This document shows, in pieces, positions 7,215 to 9,591 of a stretch of 9,591 bases of DNA (its first letter is position 1; every line of letters begins with the position of its first letter). The translations under genes and the position numbers were made by a program. The stretch is from NCBI GenBank assembly GCA_046597185.1, contig JBKJLF010000756.1, forward strand, positions 1-9,591. The letters are read 5' to 3'. A model generated the notes under the pieces. The model was not told the DNA's origin. It did no database searches and saw nothing but the letters and a program-made list of their open reading frames with translations. The stretch is from CAMBDR01 sp046597185. Its GTDB lineage: Bacteria; Pseudomonadota; Gammaproteobacteria; Burkholderiales; Burkholderiaceae_D.

Positions 7215-7396
7215 TGTGCTTGCTCTTTTGAAGTAAATTTGCTTGGTTCGCGCTGAAAACCGGGTGACTAGAGTTTTTAAACTAATCAACGAAGCTATCT
7301 TGTTTGCCATTATGCCTGATTCGCATTCTTTTGCGCTAAATCTTGTATATATTGTTGGGTAGGCTATGTAATTGCGAAAATTCAATGTGGATTCAT

Positions 7397-7421
7397 AAGT
7401 TATTTAAATTGCAAATAACTT
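7397..7421. repeat. Perfect 9-bp inverted repeat in the divergent region
   Basis: AAGTTATTT (7397-7405) and AAATAACTT (7413-7421) are exact reverse complements around a 7-base centre. The dyad lies about 180 bases from each flanking start codon. The pure A/T character and central position suit a regulator site. A T7 run at 7433-7439 follows on the plus strand, but 11 bases away and after an AT-only stem, which is a poor terminator. Confidence 0.55.
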
Positions 7422-7553
7422 TAATAATGGTATTTTTTTATTTGTTACTTTGAATTTAGACCCAACTTTAGCCTGTGCAGGTGCATAATGTTTGTTATTG
7501 ACTTGGTCGCATTGTGTTTTTCCAACTTGAAATCGCTTTTCCTGCACCAATCT

Positions 7554-7577
7554 CATTGGCCACATCATTGGCCACAT
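7554..7577 (+). repeat. Perfect tandem 12-bp repeat upstream of the Pat-like gene
   Basis: CATTGGCCACAT occurs twice head to tail (7554-7565 and 7566-7577) with no mismatch, ending 3 bases before the AAGGAG ribosome site at 7581-7586. Each unit contains the palindrome TGGCCA. The copies lie in the probable untranslated leader or at the promoter edge, so they could be a paired protein site, a translation-control element, or a recent slippage duplication. Confidence 0.85.
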
Positions 7578-7591
7578 TTTAAGGAGCAGGC

Positions 7592-9591
7592 ATGACCATT
7601 CGCAATTTGCAATACTTTTTTAATCCAAAATCGGTCGCCGTGATTGGTGCTTCGCTGCGGCCCTATAGTTTGGGCAGCATCGTATTACAAAATTTGCTCG
7701 ATGCCGGTTTTGCTGGCACCATTTTCCCGGTCAATCCAAAATATCCCACTTTACTCGAATTGCCAGTCTACGAATCGGTGGCCAAATTGCCTCAATGCCC
7801 TGAGCTGGCGATTATTTGTACGCCCGCTGCCACCGTGGTTGGTTTGATCAAGGATTTGGCGCAAAAGGGTACGCGTGCCGTGGTGATACTCTCTGGTGGT
7901 TTGGATGCCAATCATAATCTGTTTGGAAAAACCATACGCCAGGCCATGTTGGAAGTGGCCAAGCCGCATTTATTGCGCATTCTGGGGCCAGGTTCGGTGG
8001 GTTTGCTGGTGCCCGGCATCAACTTGAACGCCAGTTTTGCTCATACCGGGGCGCAAGCCGGGAAGATTGCCTTTGTGGCGCAATCGGGTGCCTTGGTGAG
8101 CGGGGTGTTGGACTGGGCCAGATCGCGTGAAATAGGCTTTTCCAAAATTGTTTCGCTTGGTGAGAGTAGCGATGTCGATATCGCCGATATGCTCGATTAC
8201 CTGGCCGGTGACAGTGAAACCGAGGCTATTTTGCTGTATATCGAGCAAATAGCCGGGGCGCGTAAATTTCTCTCGGCAGCGCGTGCGGCGGCGCGCTCCA
8301 AACCCGTCATCGTATTAAAAACCGGGTGGCGTGCGCAAACTGAAATCAAAGCCTTGAGTGAGGGGCAGGCTTTACATAGTCCGGTTTTGATCGGGCAAGA
8401 TCAGGATCAAGTGATGGATGCGGCTTTGCGTCGGGCGGGCACCTTGCGGGTGTTTTCCAGCGAGGGCTTGTTCAATGCGGTGGAAACCCTGGCCCGTGCG
8501 CGCAATATGAAGGGGGATCGGTTGGTGATCGTTAGCAATGGTGCGGCCGTGAATGCGCTCGCGATCGATGCCTTGTTGAATCGGCGCGGTGAACTGACCC
8601 CCTTGTCAGCGGCCACACTGGCGCAACTGGAAAAGCTGATGCCTAAAAAGGGGGCGGGTGGTAATGCTGCTGGTAGTGCGGCTGGTAGTGCGGCTGGTAA
8701 TGCGGCTGGTAATGCGGCTGGTAATGCGATTGATGTGGGCAGCGATGCCAGCCCCGAGCGTTACGCCCAGGTGATGCAAATTGTGATGCATGATCCGAAT
8801 GTGGATGCGGTCTTGTTTTTGCATGCGCCCACCGCCCTGGTGCCCAGTTTGGCGATTGCACAAGCGGTGCTGCCAGTAATTAACGCCGCGCATTGCCATG
8901 TGTTTGCCTGTTGGCTGGGCGGCAGAACAGTGGCGGAGGCGCGCAATTTGTTTTCTGATGCGGGTATTGCTTGCTATTACACGCCGGAGCGGGCGGTGTA
9001 TGGTTTTATGCAGATTGTGCAATATCGGCGCAATCAGGCTTTGTTGATGGAAGTGCCCGCTAATGTCAGTGTGGATGCGCAGGGCGGCGAAGCGGATCCG
9101 GCCGCCGAGCGTGCAGCAGTGCAAGCCATGGTGCGCGCGGTGGTGGCGCGCGGTGATGCGTTTTTAACCGAATCCGAAACCAAGCGCATTTTGAGCGCGT
9201 ATGGCATCCCGGTATTGGCGACTTATTTTATGGGCAGTACCAAGGAAGCGTTGGAATGCGCCCATCAAGTTGGCTACCCGGTGGTGTTGAAAATATTGGC
9301 GGCGGGCTTGGGCAATAAATCGGACGTGGGTGGGGTCTCGCTGGATTTGGAAACACCGGAAGCCTTGCGCACGGCCGCCTCGGGCATGCGGCGGCGGGTC
9401 AAGCGTTTGCAGCCCAAATTGGCCTTGCAAGGCTTTGTGCTGCAAAAAATGGTGCGTCGTCCTTTTGCGCATGAATTATTTATCGGCGTTTCGACCGACC
9501 CGGTATTTGGCCCGGTGATTGTGTTTGGGCAAGGTGGGTTGGCGGTGGAAGTGATGGCCGACCATGCTTTGGGTTTGCCGCCCTTGAACCG
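7592..9591 (+). CDS. ADP-forming acyl-CoA synthetase-like protein, Pat/PatZ type, 3' end missing
   Basis: I translated 666 codons from the ATG at 7592 with no stop before the edge. AAGGAG lies 5 bases upstream. Domains in order: a CoA-binding Rossmann domain (KSVAVIGAS, 13-21; to about 130); succinyl-CoA-ligase-like domains (FVAQSGALVSGVLDWA at 161-176, VSNGAAVNALAIDAL at 314-328); then an ATP-grasp region from about 530 (TESETKRILSAYGIP, NKSDVGGV, DPVFGPVIVFGQGG). The YRRNQALLMEVP segment and the VSNGAA region resemble the E. coli/Salmonella Pat (PatZ) protein lysine acetyltransferases, which silence acetyl-CoA synthetase by acetylation. Those carry a C-terminal GNAT domain that would lie beyond the window. 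Two oddities: the HTGA active-site motif is not recognisable (nearest His is His262 in ALHSPV), and HKSD reads NKSD (Asn575). A 12-bp minisatellite lies at residues 357-380. A plain acyl-CoA ligase without GNAT cannot be excluded. Confidence 0.9.
   Translation, partial: MTIRNLQYFFNPKSVAVIGASLRPYSLGSIVLQNLLDAGFAGTIFPVNPKYPTLLELPVYESVAKLPQCPELAIICTPAATVVGLIKDLAQKGTRAVVILSGGLDANHNLFGKTIRQAMLEVAKPHLLRILGPGSVGLLVPGINLNASFAHTGAQAGKIAFVAQSGALVSGVLDWARSREIGFSKIVSLGESSDVDIADMLDYLAGDSETEAILLYIEQIAGARKFLSAARAAARSKPVIVLKTGWRAQTEIKALSEGQALHSPVLIGQDQDQVMDAALRRAGTLRVFSSEGLFNAVETLARARNMKGDRLVIVSNGAAVNALAIDALLNRRGELTPLSAATLAQLEKLMPKKGAGGNAAGSAAGSAAGNAAGNAAGNAIDVGSDASPERYAQVMQIVMHDPNVDAVLFLHAPTALVPSLAIAQAVLPVINAAHCHVFACWLGGRTVAEARNLFSDAGIACYYTPERAVYGFMQIVQYRRNQALLMEVPANVSVDAQGGEADPAAERAAVQAMVRAVVARGDAFLTESETKRILSAYGIPVLATYFMGSTKEALECAHQVGYPVVLKILAAGLGNKSDVGGVSLDLETPEALRTAASGMRRRVKRLQPKLALQGFVLQKMVRRPFAHELFIGVSTDPVFGPVIVFGQGGLAVEVMADHALGLPPLN
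8660..8731 (+). repeat. In-frame 12-bp minisatellite in the Pat-like gene
   Basis: Six head-to-tail 12-base units follow the pattern GGTAATGCGGCT: unit 1 is GGTAATGCTGCT, units 2-3 are GGTAGTGCGGCT, units 4-5 are GGTAATGCGGCT, and unit 6 ends in ATT. They encode GNAA-GSAA-GSAA-GNAA-GNAA-GNAI (residues 357-380), a flexible Gly/Ala/Asn/Ser stretch. The array sits immediately before the conserved NxxDxGxDASPERY segment. Gain or loss of units would keep the frame. Confidence 0.92.

Larger units (their letters stand above)
7215..7591. promoter_or_regulatory. AT-rich divergent intergenic region
   Basis: This 377-bp stretch separates the divergent CHAD and Pat-like genes and so should hold both promoters. 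The part from about 7265 to 7530 is clearly richer in A+T than the genes. It holds an inverted repeat at 7397-7421 and a tandem repeat at 7554-7577. For the minus strand, ATTACA (7372-7367) and TATACA (7349-7344) with 17 bp between are a weak candidate promoter. For the plus strand, CATAAT (7484-7489) could be a -10 but lacks a -35, and TTGACT (7498-7503) lacks a -10. The open minus-strand frame reaching 7385 shows no family resemblance and is probably chance. Confidence 0.6.

Noticed and set aside
7215..7385. N-terminal extension of the CHAD gene to the ATG at 7385
   Set aside because: It lies in AT-rich sequence, shows no family similarity and has no clear ribosome site at 7385. An ATG at 7310 remains a weaker alternative.
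7397..7439. Inverted repeat plus T7 run as an intrinsic terminator
   Set aside because: The stem is mostly A/T, the T-run is 11 bases away, and no gene on the plus strand ends upstream of it.
7498..7526. TTGACT at 7498-7503 as the -35 of the Pat-like gene
   Set aside because: No acceptable -10 lies 15-19 bp downstream (the sequence there is TCCAAC-like).
8660..8731. The tandem array as a CRISPR or IS-related repeat
   Set aside because: The units are 12 bp with no spacers, translate in frame inside a gene, and have no flanking mobile features.
8606..9124. 172-residue open frame on the minus strand, with ITSR/TTSR repeats
   Set aside because: It lies fully antisense to the well-supported Pat-like gene, and its repeat is the reverse reading of the 12-bp minisatellite. 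No family resemblance.

Overview
The window looks like ordinary chromosomal DNA of a mesophilic Gram-negative proteobacterium. Base composition is balanced by eye, Leu is often TTG and Ala often GCG, and two proteins carry Sec signal peptides. A betaproteobacterium (Neisseriales or Burkholderiales type) is my best guess, from the style of the chemoreceptor-like and Pat-like proteins, but this is inference. I see no transposase, integrase, phage gene, tRNA, rRNA or CRISPR array.

Layout: seven genes on the minus strand fill 1-7214 and one gene on the plus strand runs from 7592 off the right edge. In minus-strand transcription order they are: a CHAD-domain protein with an N-terminal SFPASDP motif (7214-6108); an NTF2/SnoaL-like protein (6035-5565); an exported solute-binding-like protein (5388-4522); an exported chalcone isomerase-like protein (4403-3816); a SprA-related putative metalloprotease (3661-2948); a membrane histidine kinase with a dCache-like sensor and a PAS domain (2815-554); and the start of a membrane receptor of chemoreceptor type, cut by the left edge (489-1). 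The plus-strand gene is a large CoA-binding/ATP-grasp protein of the ADP-forming acyl-CoA synthetase superfamily. It most resembles the Pat/PatZ protein acetyltransferases and is cut before the region where a GNAT domain would lie.

The minus-strand genes do not form one obvious pathway. Two promoter-like sequences lie inside the longest open frames of the solute-binding and chalcone isomerase-like genes, and both support the shorter signal-peptide starts used here. The kinase and the receptor are 64 bp apart and may be co-transcribed as a sensory pair; no response regulator is visible. CHAD and NTF2-like genes are 72 bp apart. A 377-bp AT-rich divergent region (7215-7591) separates the CHAD gene from the Pat-like gene and holds a 9-bp-arm dyad and a perfect 12-bp tandem repeat.

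I found no convincing new multi-gene system. The items most worth a second look are in and around the Pat-like gene: an in-frame 12-bp minisatellite in a conserved domain, apparent loss of active-site histidines, and the tandem repeat just upstream of its ribosome binding site. Next come a palindrome upstream of the solute-binding gene promoter and the SFPASDP-CHAD arrangement.
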